From Roseovarius gaetbuli (GTDB lineage Bacteria > Pseudomonadota > Alphaproteobacteria > Rhodobacterales > Rhodobacteraceae), in the NCBI RefSeq assembly GCF_900172365.1, contig NZ_FWFJ01000043.1, forward strand, positions 1-33,962: 33,962 bases of DNA, in the 5' to 3' direction. A model generated the notes under the pieces. It saw nothing but the letters and a program-made list of their open reading frames with translations, was not told where the DNA came from and ran no database searches. How positions within the stretch are numbered: the first letter of the stretch is position 1; the number at the start of each line of letters is the position of its first letter. A program made the translations under genes and the position numbers. Positions 23,496-31,280 of the stretch are shown piece after piece.

Positions 23496-24233
23496 ATGTT
23501 TGATCTGACAGGAAAATCCGCGCTGGTCACCGGCGCATCCGGCGGCATTGGCGCCGCGATTGCACGGGCGCTGCACGCTGCGGGGGCCACGGTCGGCCTG
23601 AGTGGGACGCGGGTCGAGCCGCTTGAGGCGCTTGCCGCCGAGCTTGGTGAGCGTGCCCATGTGCTGCCCTGCAATCTTGGTGACCGCGATGCGGTCGAGG
23701 CGCTGCCGAAGGCCGCGATCGCCGCGATGGGCAGTCTTGATATTCTGGTCAACAATGCCGGGATCACCCGCGATCAGCTTTTCATGCGGATGTCGGACGA
23801 GGATTGGCACGATGTGATCGACGTCAATCTTACGGCGGCGATGCGGCTGTGCCGTGGGGCGGTGCGCCCGATGATGAAATCCCGCTGGGGCCGGATCATC
23901 AATATCGGCTCGATCGTGGGGTCCATTGGCAATCCGGGGCAGGTCAATTATAGCGCCGCGAAAGCCGGGCTCGTTGGGCTGACGAAATCCATCGCCTGCG
24001 AGGTGGCCAGCCGCGGCATCACCGCCAATGTGGTCGCCCCCGGTTTTATCGCCACGCCGATGACAGATAAGCTCAACGATGAGCAGAAGTCGGCGTTGAA
24101 TACGCAGATTCCTGCCGCGCGGATGGGCACGCCGGAAGAGATTGCGGCGGCTGTGCTGTATCTTGCCAGCACCGAAGCGGGCTATGTCACTGGCACGACG
24201 CTGCATGTGAATGGTGGAATGGCGATGATCTGA
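23496..24233 (+). CDS. fabG: 3-oxoacyl-ACP reductase
   Basis: 245 residues, classical SDR. NADPH-dependent reduction of 3-oxoacyl-ACP in each elongation cycle. TGASGGIGAA (nucleotide loop), NNAG (86-89), complete triad S139, Y152 and K156 (NYSAAKAG), and the C-terminal TGTTLHVNGGMAMI typical of FabG. Follows fabD directly; a terminator lies 61 nt after its stop. Confidence 0.97.
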   Translation: MFDLTGKSALVTGASGGIGAAIARALHAAGATVGLSGTRVEPLEALAAELGERAHVLPCNLGDRDAVEALPKAAIAAMGSLDILVNNAGITRDQLFMRMSDEDWHDVIDVNLTAAMRLCRGAVRPMMKSRWGRIINIGSIVGSIGNPGQVNYSAAKAGLVGLTKSIACEVASRGITANVVAPGFIATPMTDKLNDEQKSALNTQIPAARMGTPEEIAAAVLYLASTEAGYVTGTTLHVNGGMAMI

Positions 24234-24249
24234 GCCGGGCGCGCCCGGC
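24234..24249. terminator. Perfect GC palindrome after fabG
   Basis: GCCGGGCGCGCCCGGC starts with the last base of the fabG stop codon region. It could stabilise the 3' end; the real terminator is further on. Confidence 0.35.
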
Positions 24250-24293
24250 GGTTCCAAATTGAGCGCTACCGCGCGCGTGATTCGCGAAACTGG

Positions 24294-24330
24294 AAAGGCG
24301 ACGCTCTTGTCTCAAGGGCGCGCCTTTTTT
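24294..24330 (+). terminator. Rho-independent terminator of fabD-fabG
   Basis: AAAGGCG (24294-24300) pairs with CGCCTTT (24321-24327); the interior CGC-CTTG-TCT-CAAG-GCG adds a longer stem with small mismatches, and six Ts follow. It separates fabDG from acpP. Confidence 0.8.
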
Positions 24331-24550
24331 ATTTGGCTGGATTTAAGTATTTTGGGAATGGTGAAAGCCATGCGGGGCGTGAGTGCATCCGGTGAACCAT
24401 ACGGTGACGTTTGCAAAGCCCCCGGAAGCCGCTGCATGCCTCTATACTGCAGGGAGTTTGCTGTGGCGGGGCGCGTATGAGCCCATAAAAGGGGCAGGGC
24501 GGGTGCGACACAGCTTTGCCCGCGTGCAACCCTTCGGGCGGTGAAAGCAT
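24331..24550. other. Gene-free stretch between fabG terminator and acpP promoter
   Basis: About 220 nt with no ORF of convincing composition, no tRNA and no obvious RNA fold. It holds one copy of a short dispersed motif (24339-24368). Together with the terminator and the acpP leader, the whole gap is 24234-24736. Confidence 0.6.
24339..24368 (+). repeat. Short dispersed intergenic motif, copy 1
   Basis: Starts GGATTTAAGTATTTTGGGAA and ends GGTGAAAGC. It resembles 28492-28520 (about 24 of 29 positions with one gap). Both copies follow the 3' end of a plus-strand gene or its terminator. Confidence 0.4.
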
Positions 24551-24578
24551 TTGCCAACGCCGCGCCATGTGCTATAGG
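24551..24578 (+). promoter_or_regulatory. Candidate acpP promoter
   Basis: TTGCCA (24551-24556), 16-nt spacer, TATAGG (24573-24578). It would give a leader of about 150 nt before acpP, whose message is normally very abundant. By eye only. Confidence 0.4.
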
Positions 24579-24736
24579 CGGCGCAGAATTGCCGGAGGGA
24601 TAAGCGGATTCTCCCGGTAGGCCGCAGATTGCGGGTAGTCGAGAGCCGCCCGCTGGGGCACTATAAAAGCCGCCCTCTGATTTCGTCGGGGGCATAAAAC
24701 GGGCAAAACAGCCCATGAAACGATGAGGATTATGAC

Positions 24737-24970
24737 ATGAGCGATATCGCAGACCGCGTTAAAAAGATCGTTGTGGAACACCTGGGCGTTGAAGAGGACA
24801 AGGTTGTCGAAAAAGCCTCGTTCATCGACGATCTTGGCGCTGACAGCCTGGACACGGTCGAACTGGTCATGGCCTTCGAAGAGGAATTCGGCATCGAGAT
24901 CCCCGACGATGCTGCCGATACCATCCAAACCTTTGGCGACGCGGTGAAGTTCATTACCGAAGCCTCCTAA
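24737..24970 (+). CDS. acpP: Acyl carrier protein
   Basis: 77 residues, acidic. Carries growing acyl chains on a 4'-phosphopantetheine attached to S37 in [18 protein letters not shown], the near-invariant ACP motif. Starts [12 protein letters not shown] with GATGAGGATT as RBS. Followed 22 nt after the stop by an intrinsic terminator, so it can be made as a short separate message. Confidence 0.98.
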   Translation: MSDIADRVKKIVVEHLGVEEDKVVEKASFIDDLGADSLDTVELVMAFEEEFGIEIPDDAADTIQTFGDAVKFITEAS

Positions 24971-24991
24971 GTTTTTCGCCTCGTGCGAAGG

Positions 24992-25019
24992 AAGGCCCTG
25001 CCGGTTGGCGGGGCCTTTT
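24992..25019 (+). terminator. Rho-independent terminator after acpP
   Basis: AAGGCCC (24992-24998) pairs with GGGCCTT (25011-25017); GCC-GGTT-GGC closes the stem, and TTTT ends it. Confidence 0.82.
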
Positions 25020-25168
25020 GCGTTGCGGGGGATGCAAGAGACTCTGTTGCTCCGCCGCGAAACGCGTCTATCATGCCGATTTGGGAACAGTGTTACCCGC
25101 GCGAAACCAGCACAGTCTGTGTCGACCGGTACAACCACCGGGGGTTTTACCAGAAAAAGGGCGCGACG

Positions 25169-25912
25169 ATGATCCTCTATCCGACTTTGGAAATTCTGAA
25201 CGGCAAATGCGTCAGCCTGACGCGTGGGCGGCTGGACGAACCGGTCATCTGGCATGTGGACCCGGTCGAGACCGCCCGCGGCTTTGCGGCGGCGGGGGCG
25301 GACTGGATGCATCTGACCGACATGGACGGGCTTCGCGGTGAGGACGGCAATGACGAACTTATCGCCGAGATCATTCGCGCGGCGGGCATTCCTGTGCAAT
25401 TGGGCGGCGGGTTCCGGTCGCGCGATGCGATCAGCCGCTGGATCGACAAGGGGGCGGGGCGCATCGTGCTCGGCACCATGGCGGTACGTGATCCCGATAC
25501 TGTGAAAGAGATCGCCAAGTACAATCCGGATCAGATCGTTGTGGCCGTCGATATCTTTCAAGGCAAATTGATGACCGATGGCTGGCGCAGTCAAAGCGCG
25601 ATCAGCCCCGAAGACTTTGTCAGCGCTTTTGACGGGGTGCCGCTTGCGGGGATCATCGTGACCGATATTGACGCCGATATCGAGGACAGCGATGGCAGTC
25701 TCGGGGTGATCTCGGGTCTTGCGGCCACCACCCGCCAGCAGGTGATCGCCCGTGGCACGGTGCGCAGCGTGGATGATGTGGCACGGCTGAAGTACATCCC
25801 CAATATCGCCGGCACTTTGATTGGCCGCGCCCTGTTGTCCAAGGATGTGGATCTTGGCGCCGCACTGGAGATTGCGCGCGCAGCGCCAGAGCCGACCGCA
25901 CCGTTTGAATAG
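25169..25912 (+). CDS. HisA/HisF-family TIM-barrel protein (HisA paralog)
   Basis: 247 residues from the ATG at 25169 (AAAAAGGGCG upstream); the longer open frame would overlap the acpP terminator. Strong overall similarity to HisA, the isomerase of histidine biosynthesis: MILYPTLEILNGKCVSL, LGGGFRSRDAISRWIDKGAGRIVLGT, TDIDADIEDSDGSLG, LIGRALL. Differences: the first catalytic acid is E8 where HisA has Asp (PAIDL to PTLEI), while the second, D128 (AVDIFQGK), is kept. The second phosphate-binding GG is altered (ARGTVRS), and the TDID loop has an insertion. No his genes are nearby; it lies between acpP and fabF. It may be a second HisA, or a related sugar-phosphate enzyme; its role is unknown. 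Confidence 0.88.
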   Translation: MILYPTLEILNGKCVSLTRGRLDEPVIWHVDPVETARGFAAAGADWMHLTDMDGLRGEDGNDELIAEIIRAAGIPVQLGGGFRSRDAISRWIDKGAGRIVLGTMAVRDPDTVKEIAKYNPDQIVVAVDIFQGKLMTDGWRSQSAISPEDFVSAFDGVPLAGIIVTDIDADIEDSDGSLGVISGLAATTRQQVIARGTVRSVDDVARLKYIPNIAGTLIGRALLSKDVDLGAALEIARAAPEPTAPFE

Positions 25913-25983
25913 GCGGATCTGGCCTTTTGCCCCGGGCGGCGTGCCGGAAATCTCGGCATGCCGCAGCGTAGCCATGCGGGCGC

Positions 25984-26016
25984 CTCTTGCCCCCCGGTGG
26001 CAAGCCGGGGTAAGAG
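25984..26016 (+). promoter_or_regulatory. Hairpin upstream of fabF
   Basis: CTCTTGCCCC (25984-25993) pairs with GGGGTAAGAG (26007-26016), with one G-U, enclosing 13 nt. It ends 33 nt before the fabF start and lacks a T tract. Possibly an attenuator or an mRNA processing site; inferred only. Confidence 0.3.
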
Positions 26017-26048
26017 CTTTGAAGAATATGTACTGAAAGGGCAGCATT

Positions 26049-27308
26049 ATGCGGCGTGTCGTTGTCACAGGTCTGGGTCTGGTGACCCCGCTTGCATCCG
26101 GGGTTGAAGAAAGCTGGAAGCGTCTTTTGGACGGGCAATCAGGGGCGGGCACGATCACCCGCTTTGACCCAACCAACGTGGCGACCACCTATGCCTGCGA
26201 GGTGCCGCTTGGCGATGGCAGCGACGGCAGCTTCAACGCTGATGATTTCATGCAGCCCAAAGAGCGCCGTAAAGTGGATGACTTTATCCTCTACGGTGTG
26301 GCCGCGGCCCAACAGGCGGTGGAAGATTCCGGCTGGATGCCCGAAGTGGACGAGGATCGCGAGCGCACAGGTGTGATGCTTGGCTCTGGTATCGGCGGGC
26401 TGCGCTCGATCGAGGAAACCACCCTGATCATCCGTGACAAGGGCGTGCGGCGGGTGTCGCCGTTCTTCATTCCGGGCGCTCTGATCAACCTGATCAGTGG
26501 TCAGGTGAGCATTCGCTATGGCTTTAAGGGGCCCAACCATTCGGTCGTGACCGCCTGTTCGACGGGCGCGCATGCGATTGGCGATGCGGCGCGTCTTATC
26601 ATGTTTGGCGATGCCGATGTGATGGTGGCGGGCGGGGCCGAGGCGGCGATCTGCGAGATCGGCATTGCCGGGTTCAACGCCTGCAAGGCCCTGTCGACCA
26701 AGCGTGCCGATGATCCCAAGGCCGCGAGCCGCCCCTATGACGGCGACCGCGACGGCTTTGTCATGGGTGAGGGCGCGGGCGTTGTCGTGCTGGAAGAATA
26801 CGAGCACGCCATGGCGCGTGGCGCCAAGATTTATGCCGAGGTGCTTGGTTATGGCCTTTCGGGGGATGCCTATCACATCACCGCGCCTGCCGAGGATGGC
26901 GATGGCGGCTTCCGGGCGATGACGATGGCGCTCAAGCATGCCGGCGTTGCCCCTTCCGAGGTGGATTACATCAACGCCCATGGCACAAGCACCATGGCCG
27001 ACACGATCGAATTGAAGGCGGTCGAGCGGCTGTTGGGCGAAACGGCGGGCACGACCTCGATGAGTTCGACAAAATCCTCGACCGGCCACCTTTTGGGCGC
27101 GGCCGGCGCGATCGAGGCGATCTTTTCGATCCTGGCCATCCGCGATCAGGTGGTGCCGCCGACGATCAACCTCGACAATCCGGCGGTAGAAACGCCGATT
27201 GATCTTGTGCCGAACGTGAAACGCGAGCGTGAGGTGAACGTCGTCATGTCCAACAGCTTTGGCTTTGGTGGCACGAACGCGTCGCTTTGCCTTGGAAAGC
27301 TGCGCTGA
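26049..27308 (+). CDS. fabF: 3-oxoacyl-ACP synthase II
   Basis: 419 residues. Condenses malonyl-ACP with acyl-ACP. Catalytic triad C170 (VTACSTGAHAIG), H311 (NAHGTST) and H347 (SSTGHLLGAAGA), with the conserved Lys in TKSSTGH; C-terminal NSFGFGGTNASL. Begins MRRVVVTGLGLVTPLASG. Its TGA overlaps the ATG of mltG by one base (TGATG), so the two are coupled. This coupling is common in alphaproteobacteria. Confidence 0.97.
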   Translation: MRRVVVTGLGLVTPLASGVEESWKRLLDGQSGAGTITRFDPTNVATTYACEVPLGDGSDGSFNADDFMQPKERRKVDDFILYGVAAAQQAVEDSGWMPEVDEDRERTGVMLGSGIGGLRSIEETTLIIRDKGVRRVSPFFIPGALINLISGQVSIRYGFKGPNHSVVTACSTGAHAIGDAARLIMFGDADVMVAGGAEAAICEIGIAGFNACKALSTKRADDPKAASRPYDGDRDGFVMGEGAGVVVLEEYEHAMARGAKIYAEVLGYGLSGDAYHITAPAEDGDGGFRAMTMALKHAGVAPSEVDYINAHGTSTMADTIELKAVERLLGETAGTTSMSSTKSSTGHLLGAAGAIEAIFSILAIRDQVVPPTINLDNPAVETPIDLVPNVKREREVNVVMSNSFGFGGTNASLCLGKLR

Positions 27309-28465
27309 TGTGGCGCCACATTGCGTCTAATTTCCTGACGCTTCTGGTTGTCATCATCTTTCTGCTCGGGGGCATGATCCTCTGGGGGCAAAAGCAATAT
27401 GGTGCCAGCGGCCCGCTGAGCGAGGCGATGTGCCTTCGGGTCGAGCCCGGAAGCACGATGCGGCGCATTTCGCGGCGCCTTGAAGACGAGGGCGCGATTG
27501 CCAGCGGGACGATCTTTCGGATCGGAGCGGAATACAGCAACAAGATTGACGATCTCAAGGCGGGTAGCTGGCTTATTCCCGAGGGCGCCAGCATGTCGCA
27601 GATCACGGATCTCATCACCCGTGGCGGTGCCAGCAGCTGTGGCACAGAGGTGGTTTACCGCATCGGGATCGCCAACGCCGAGGTACTGGTGCGCGAACTC
27701 AACACCGGCACAGGGCGCTATGAGGAAAAGATCGCGTTTGATCCGGTCTCTGACGAGGCGCGGCCCGATCTTTTCATCCGCGTGCGCGGGCAGGCCGATA
27801 CCCGCTATCGCATTGCCTTGGCGGAAGGCGTGACAAGCTGGCAGGTGGTGGAAGAACTCAAGTCGGTTGACGTGCTGGAAGGCACGGTTGCAGAATTGCC
27901 CGCCGAGGGCTCGCTTGCCCCCGATAGCTATGAGGTGCGCGCAGGCGACACCCGTGAGAGCGTGATCGCCCGGATGCGCGCGGCGCAGGATCTTATCCTG
28001 GCCGAGGCCTGGCAAAACCGCGCCGAGGGCGTGCCGCTGGCAAGCGCCTATGAGGCGCTCATCCTTGCCTCGATCATCGAGAAGGAAACCGGCGTTGCCG
28101 AAGAACGTCGCCAGGTGGCCAGCGTCTTTACCAACCGCCTCAAACGCGGCATGCGTCTGCAAACCGACCCGACCGTGATCTATGGCGTGACCAAGGGACA
28201 GGGCATTCTGGGCCGCGGGCTGCGGCAAAGCGAATTGCGCGCCTCCACGCCCTGGAACACCTATGTGATCGACGCGCTGCCACCGACCCCGATCGCCAAT
28301 CCCGGCCGCGCGAGTATCGAGGCCGCGGTCAATCCGGACAGCACCGATTATATCTTCTTCGTGGCCGATGGCACCGGTGGCCACGCCTTTGCCGAAACCC
28401 TCGAAGAGCATAATCGCAACGTCGCCAAATGGCGCGAGATCGAAGCGGAGCGCGCGGCGAATTAG
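27308..28465 (+). CDS. mltG: Endolytic transglycosylase MltG
   Basis: 385 residues. Membrane-anchored lytic transglycosylase that cuts nascent peptidoglycan strands and sets their length. One N-terminal TM helix (about 10-27), then a LysM-like portion (about 40-110), and the YceG catalytic domain. The active-site Glu lies in LASIIEKETG (258-260), followed by VFTNRLKRGMRLQTDPTVIYG and the C-terminal PTPIANPGRASIEAAVNP motif. Start fixed by the one-base overlap with the fabF stop. Pairing with fabF links wall synthesis to lipid synthesis. Confidence 0.96.
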   Translation: MWRHIASNFLTLLVVIIFLLGGMILWGQKQYGASGPLSEAMCLRVEPGSTMRRISRRLEDEGAIASGTIFRIGAEYSNKIDDLKAGSWLIPEGASMSQITDLITRGGASSCGTEVVYRIGIANAEVLVRELNTGTGRYEEKIAFDPVSDEARPDLFIRVRGQADTRYRIALAEGVTSWQVVEELKSVDVLEGTVAELPAEGSLAPDSYEVRAGDTRESVIARMRAAQDLILAEAWQNRAEGVPLASAYEALILASIIEKETGVAEERRQVASVFTNRLKRGMRLQTDPTVIYGVTKGQGILGRGLRQSELRASTPWNTYVIDALPPTPIANPGRASIEAAVNPDSTDYIFFVADGTGGHAFAETLEEHNRNVAKWREIEAERAAN

Positions 28466-28491
28466 AACCGCCTGCGCTCTGCGGCCTCTGT

Positions 28492-28520
28492 GGATTGAGT
28501 ATTTACGGAACGATGAAAGC
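28492..28520 (+). repeat. Short dispersed intergenic motif, copy 2
   Basis: Starts GGATTGAGTATTTACGGAAC and ends GATGAAAGC, similar to 24339-24368. It lies 27 nt after the mltG stop. Just beyond it is CCCCGCCGGAGG, a sort of motif I associate with Rhodobacteraceae intergenic regions. Confidence 0.4.
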
Positions 28521-28612
28521 TAGGGTGTCACGCTCTGGTTTCTTCTTGCTTTAAATATCCCCGCCGGAGGCTCCCGCAGGGGAGGTTGGGCGCGACGCCT
28601 TGAGAGAAGCAT

Positions 28613-28951
28613 TTAGCCCTTGGCGCAGGAGGTACAGCGCGTTGCCGTCGGATCAAGCATCAGCCGGGCTTGGACGATATTATCGCCACAATCCTCGCAA
28701 TAGCCAAACTCGCCCTCATCCATGCGCCGCAGGGCCATCTCTAGCCGGGTCTTGAGGGTCTGGCGGCGCAGGTGGCTGGCCTTGGCCATGGCCTGATTTT
28801 GAAGAGCGTCCATCCGGCTCAGCCGACCCACGGCCTGTTGGTCAAGTTCGACCGTGGCCTGGCCCGATTGGCCAAGCGCATCCTCTTGCGCCAACTCGGT
28901 GAGCAGGGCGCTGATCCGGGCGCGAAATCGGCTCTGGTCGTTCTCATTCAT
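28613..28951 (-). CDS. TraR/DksA-family zinc-finger protein
   Basis: 112 residues from ATG 28951 (a GTG seven codons earlier is an alternative). The N-terminal 75 residues are helical, ending SHLRRQTLKTRLEMALRRMDEGEFG, a classical DksA/TraR feature. Four Cys form a zinc site: C85-E-D-C88 and C106-T-S-C109. Family members bind RNA polymerase secondary channel through the coiled coil and tune transcription, often with ppGpp. This one is shorter than DksA (about 150), nearer to TraR-like proteins, and lacks an obvious DxxDxA tip (it has EDALGQSG nearby), so its effect on polymerase is uncertain. Convergent with mltG, divergent from cysE. Confidence 0.9.
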   Translation of the reverse strand: MNENDQSRFRARISALLTELAQEDALGQSGQATVELDQQAVGRLSRMDALQNQAMAKASHLRRQTLKTRLEMALRRMDEGEFGYCEDCGDNIVQARLMLDPTATRCTSCAKG

Positions 28952-29004
28952 TTTGCTTATGCCCCCAATCACGCCTTTGCATTTTATTGATCCTGCCTAT
29001 CTGT

Positions 29005-29010
29005 TATACT
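29005..29010 (+). promoter_or_regulatory. Candidate -10 element for cysE
   Basis: TATACT fits TATAAT well and is 25 nt before the GTG start. The hexamer 17 nt upstream (TTTTAT) is a weak -35. Confidence 0.35.
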
Positions 29011-29035
29011 TGGCCCAATCCAGAGGAGCATACAC

Positions 29036-29863
29036 GTGGCGAAAATACACTCAAAACTCGCGGAGCTTGATCCGGTCTGGGCTCGGATTGCCTCCGAGGC
29101 GAAAGATGCAATTGCCGATGAACCGCTCTTGGGCGGGCTTATCCATTCAAGCGTCTTGCACCACGATACCTTCGAGTCGGCCCTGGCCTATCGGATATCT
29201 CTCAAGCTGACCTCGAATGAAATGCCAGAACAGATCCTGCGCGAGATTTGCGACAAGGCGCTTGGCACCGACCCCGACATCGGCCTGTCGGCGCGCGCCG
29301 ATATCGTGGCGGTGAATGACCGCGATCCGGCGTGTGATCGCTTTATCCTGCCGCTGTTGTTCTTCAAGGGCTTTCAGGCAGTGCAGGCCTACCGCATCGC
29401 CCATTGGCTCTGGACCACGGGGCGTCGCGATCTGGCGCGGTTCTTTCAGATGCGCGCCTCGGAGGTGTTTGGCGTCGACATTCACCCGGCCGCGCGGATC
29501 GGCAAGGGCATCATGATAGACCACGCCCATTCCATCGTGATCGGCGAAACGGCCGTGGTTGGCGACAATGTCTCGATGCTGCATTCGGTCACCCTTGGCG
29601 GCACCGGCAAGGAAGAAGAAGACCGTCATCCCAAGATCGGCAATGGTGTTCTGATTGGGGCCGGTGCCAAGGTGCTTGGCAATATCCGGGTTGGCAATTG
29701 CTCTCGCATCGCCGCTGGCTCTGTCGTGCTCGAAGAGGTGCCGCCCTGCAAGACCGTGGCGGGCGTACCGTCGCGCATCGTGGGCGAGGCGGGCTGTGCC
29801 CAGCCCTCAGTGAGCATGGACCAGCTTTTGGGCGTGCGCGGTGACGGAAAAGACGCCGAATAA
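29036..29863 (+). CDS. cysE: Serine O-acetyltransferase
   Basis: 275 residues. Makes O-acetylserine from serine and acetyl-CoA, the precursor for cysteine. N-terminal helical SATase domain (about 10-110), then a left-handed beta-helix of hexapeptide repeats (about 150-255): IHPAARIGKGIMIDHAHSIVIGETAVVGDNVSMLHSVTLGG, with catalytic D and H in IDHAHS and GNGVLIGAGAKVLGN. The C-terminal tail ends in DAE rather than the usual Ile, so binding to CysK by the tail is unclear. GTG start supported by AGAGGAG 8 nt upstream; no in-frame ATG is nearby. Stands alone between the zinc-finger gene and pdhC. Confidence 0.96.
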   Translation: MAKIHSKLAELDPVWARIASEAKDAIADEPLLGGLIHSSVLHHDTFESALAYRISLKLTSNEMPEQILREICDKALGTDPDIGLSARADIVAVNDRDPACDRFILPLLFFKGFQAVQAYRIAHWLWTTGRRDLARFFQMRASEVFGVDIHPAARIGKGIMIDHAHSIVIGETAVVGDNVSMLHSVTLGGTGKEEEDRHPKIGNGVLIGAGAKVLGNIRVGNCSRIAAGSVVLEEVPPCKTVAGVPSRIVGEAGCAQPSVSMDQLLGVRGDGKDAE

Positions 29864-29895
29864 GCGGTGTCTGCGCAGGGTCGAACGATTTTACC

Positions 29896-29930
29896 GCGCC
29901 CCCGACAGGATCAAACCCTGTCGGGGGCGC
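29896..29930. terminator. Long perfect hairpin between cysE and pdhC
   Basis: GCGCCCCCGACAGG (29896-29909) pairs perfectly with CCTGTCGGGGGCGC (29917-29930), loop ATCAAAC. It lies between the convergent ends of cysE and pdhC, 19 nt from pdhC, and probably ends transcription from both sides. On the minus strand it is followed by a weakly T-rich stretch. Confidence 0.72.
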
Positions 29931-29949
29931 ATGTGTCTTGGGCCTTGTC

Positions 29950-31266
29950 TCAGGCCAGCATGACCATCGGGTTTTCCAGATTGTCGACGATCTGGTTCAA
30001 AAGCTCGGCGCCCATTGCGCCGTCAATCACCCGGTGATCGACGCTCAGGGTGACCGACATCACGGTTGCTACGGCCAGTTCGCCATCGCTTCCGACGACG
30101 GGCTGTTTCTTGCCGGCACCAACCGCAAGGATCGCACCATGCGGCGGGTTGATCACCGCGTCGAAATTGTCGATCCCGAACATGCCGAGGTTGGAAATCG
30201 CGAATGTGCCACCCTGGTATTCCTGCGGCGCGAGCTTGCGGTCGCGCGCACGGCTGGCCAGATCCTTCATCTCGGTCGAGAGGGCCGAGAGCGACTTCAT
30301 CTCGGCGTCTTTCAGAACCGGCGTGAACAGCCCGCCCTCAATCGCCACGGCCACGGCCACATCCGACGGCTTGAGCTTGAGCACCTTGTCGCCCGCCCAG
30401 ACCGCATTGGCATCCGGCACCGCCTGAAGCGCAAGCGCGCAGGCCTTGATGATGAAGTCATTGACCGAGAGTTTGACGCCGCGCCCTTCGAGCTGTTTGT
30501 TGAGCTCGCCGCGGAACTTCATCAGGGCATCAAGCTTGATGTCGCGACGCAGATAGAAATGCGGCACGGTCTGCTTGGCCTCGGTGAGGCGTGCGGCAAT
30601 GGTCTTGCGCATCCCGTCAAGCTTGACCTCTTCATACTCGCGACCCTGATACATCGCCATGACCGCATCCGAGGACGGGCCGCTGGCCATGCTGGCCGTG
30701 GCAGGGGCCGCTTTGGCGGTCTCTGCGGGCGCACTTGCGGCGGCGGGCTTGGCCGAACCGGCCTTGGCGCCCTCGACATCGGCCTTGACGATCCGGCCAT
30801 GCGGGCCGGACCCCGTGAGACCGGCAAGGTCAACGCCCTTGTCGGCGGCAATCCGGCGCGCCAACGGCGAGGCGAAAACCCGTCCGCCATCCGCGGCGGC
30901 TGGCGCCGCCGGGGCCTTGGTCTCGGGCGCTGCCGCAGGGGCGGCGGTCTCACTTTTGGCATCGGCCTTGGGGGCCTCGGCCGGGGCGGCAGAGCCACCC
31001 GCCTTGATGTCATCTCCGCTTTCGCCCTCTTCCAGAAGCACGGCGATGGCGGTGTTCACTTTCACGCCTTCGGTGCCCTCTTCGATGAGGATCTTGCCGA
31101 TCACGCCCTCATCGACGGCCTCGAATTCCATCGTGGCCTTGTCGGTTTCGATCTCGGCCAGAAGGTCGCCGGAGCTGACCGTATCGCCCTCTTTGACAAG
31201 CCATTTGGCAAGGGTGCCCTCTTCCATGGTCGGGGACAGGGCGGGCATCAGAATTTCAATTGGCAT
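29950..31266 (-). CDS. pdhC: Pyruvate dehydrogenase E2 (dihydrolipoyl acetyltransferase)
   Basis: 438 residues. Transfers acetyl from lipoyl to CoA; forms the core of the pyruvate dehydrogenase complex. N-terminal lipoyl domain (1-80) with lipoyl-lysine K43 in ETDKATMEF; Pro/Ala-rich linker; E1/E3-binding domain about 127-165 ([34 protein letters not shown]); second linker; catalytic domain about 210-438 with HxxxDG H411-D415 ([11 protein letters not shown]). A single lipoyl domain is present, as is usual in alphaproteobacteria. 14 nt after pdhB. The E3 gene is not in the window. Confidence 0.96.
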   Translation of the reverse strand: MPIEILMPALSPTMEEGTLAKWLVKEGDTVSSGDLLAEIETDKATMEFEAVDEGVIGKILIEEGTEGVKVNTAIAVLLEEGESGDDIKAGGSAAPAEAPKADAKSETAAPAAAPETKAPAAPAAADGGRVFASPLARRIAADKGVDLAGLTGSGPHGRIVKADVEGAKAGSAKPAAASAPAETAKAAPATASMASGPSSDAVMAMYQGREYEEVKLDGMRKTIAARLTEAKQTVPHFYLRRDIKLDALMKFRGELNKQLEGRGVKLSVNDFIIKACALALQAVPDANAVWAGDKVLKLKPSDVAVAVAIEGGLFTPVLKDAEMKSLSALSTEMKDLASRARDRKLAPQEYQGGTFAISNLGMFGIDNFDAVINPPHGAILAVGAGKKQPVVGSDGELAVATVMSVTLSVDHRVIDGAMGAELLNQIVDNLENPMVMLA

Positions 31267-31280
31267 CGCTCTATGTCTCC

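Noticed and set aside
22230..24257. An open frame of 675 codons on the minus strand across fabD and fabG
   Set aside because: Antisense shadow of two certain fatty-acid genes; low-complexity Arg/His/Gly composition.
24259..24480. A 73-codon plus-strand open frame in the fabG-acpP gap
   Set aside because: It crosses the fabG terminator and has no RBS or family resemblance.
24657..24663. CTATAAA as a second acpP promoter
   Set aside because: No acceptable -35 at 16-18 nt; the upstream TTGCCA-TATAGG pair is better.
24572..26188. An open frame of 538 codons on the minus strand across acpP and the HisA-like gene
   Set aside because: Opposite to well-supported genes, no domain, and it crosses terminator hairpins.
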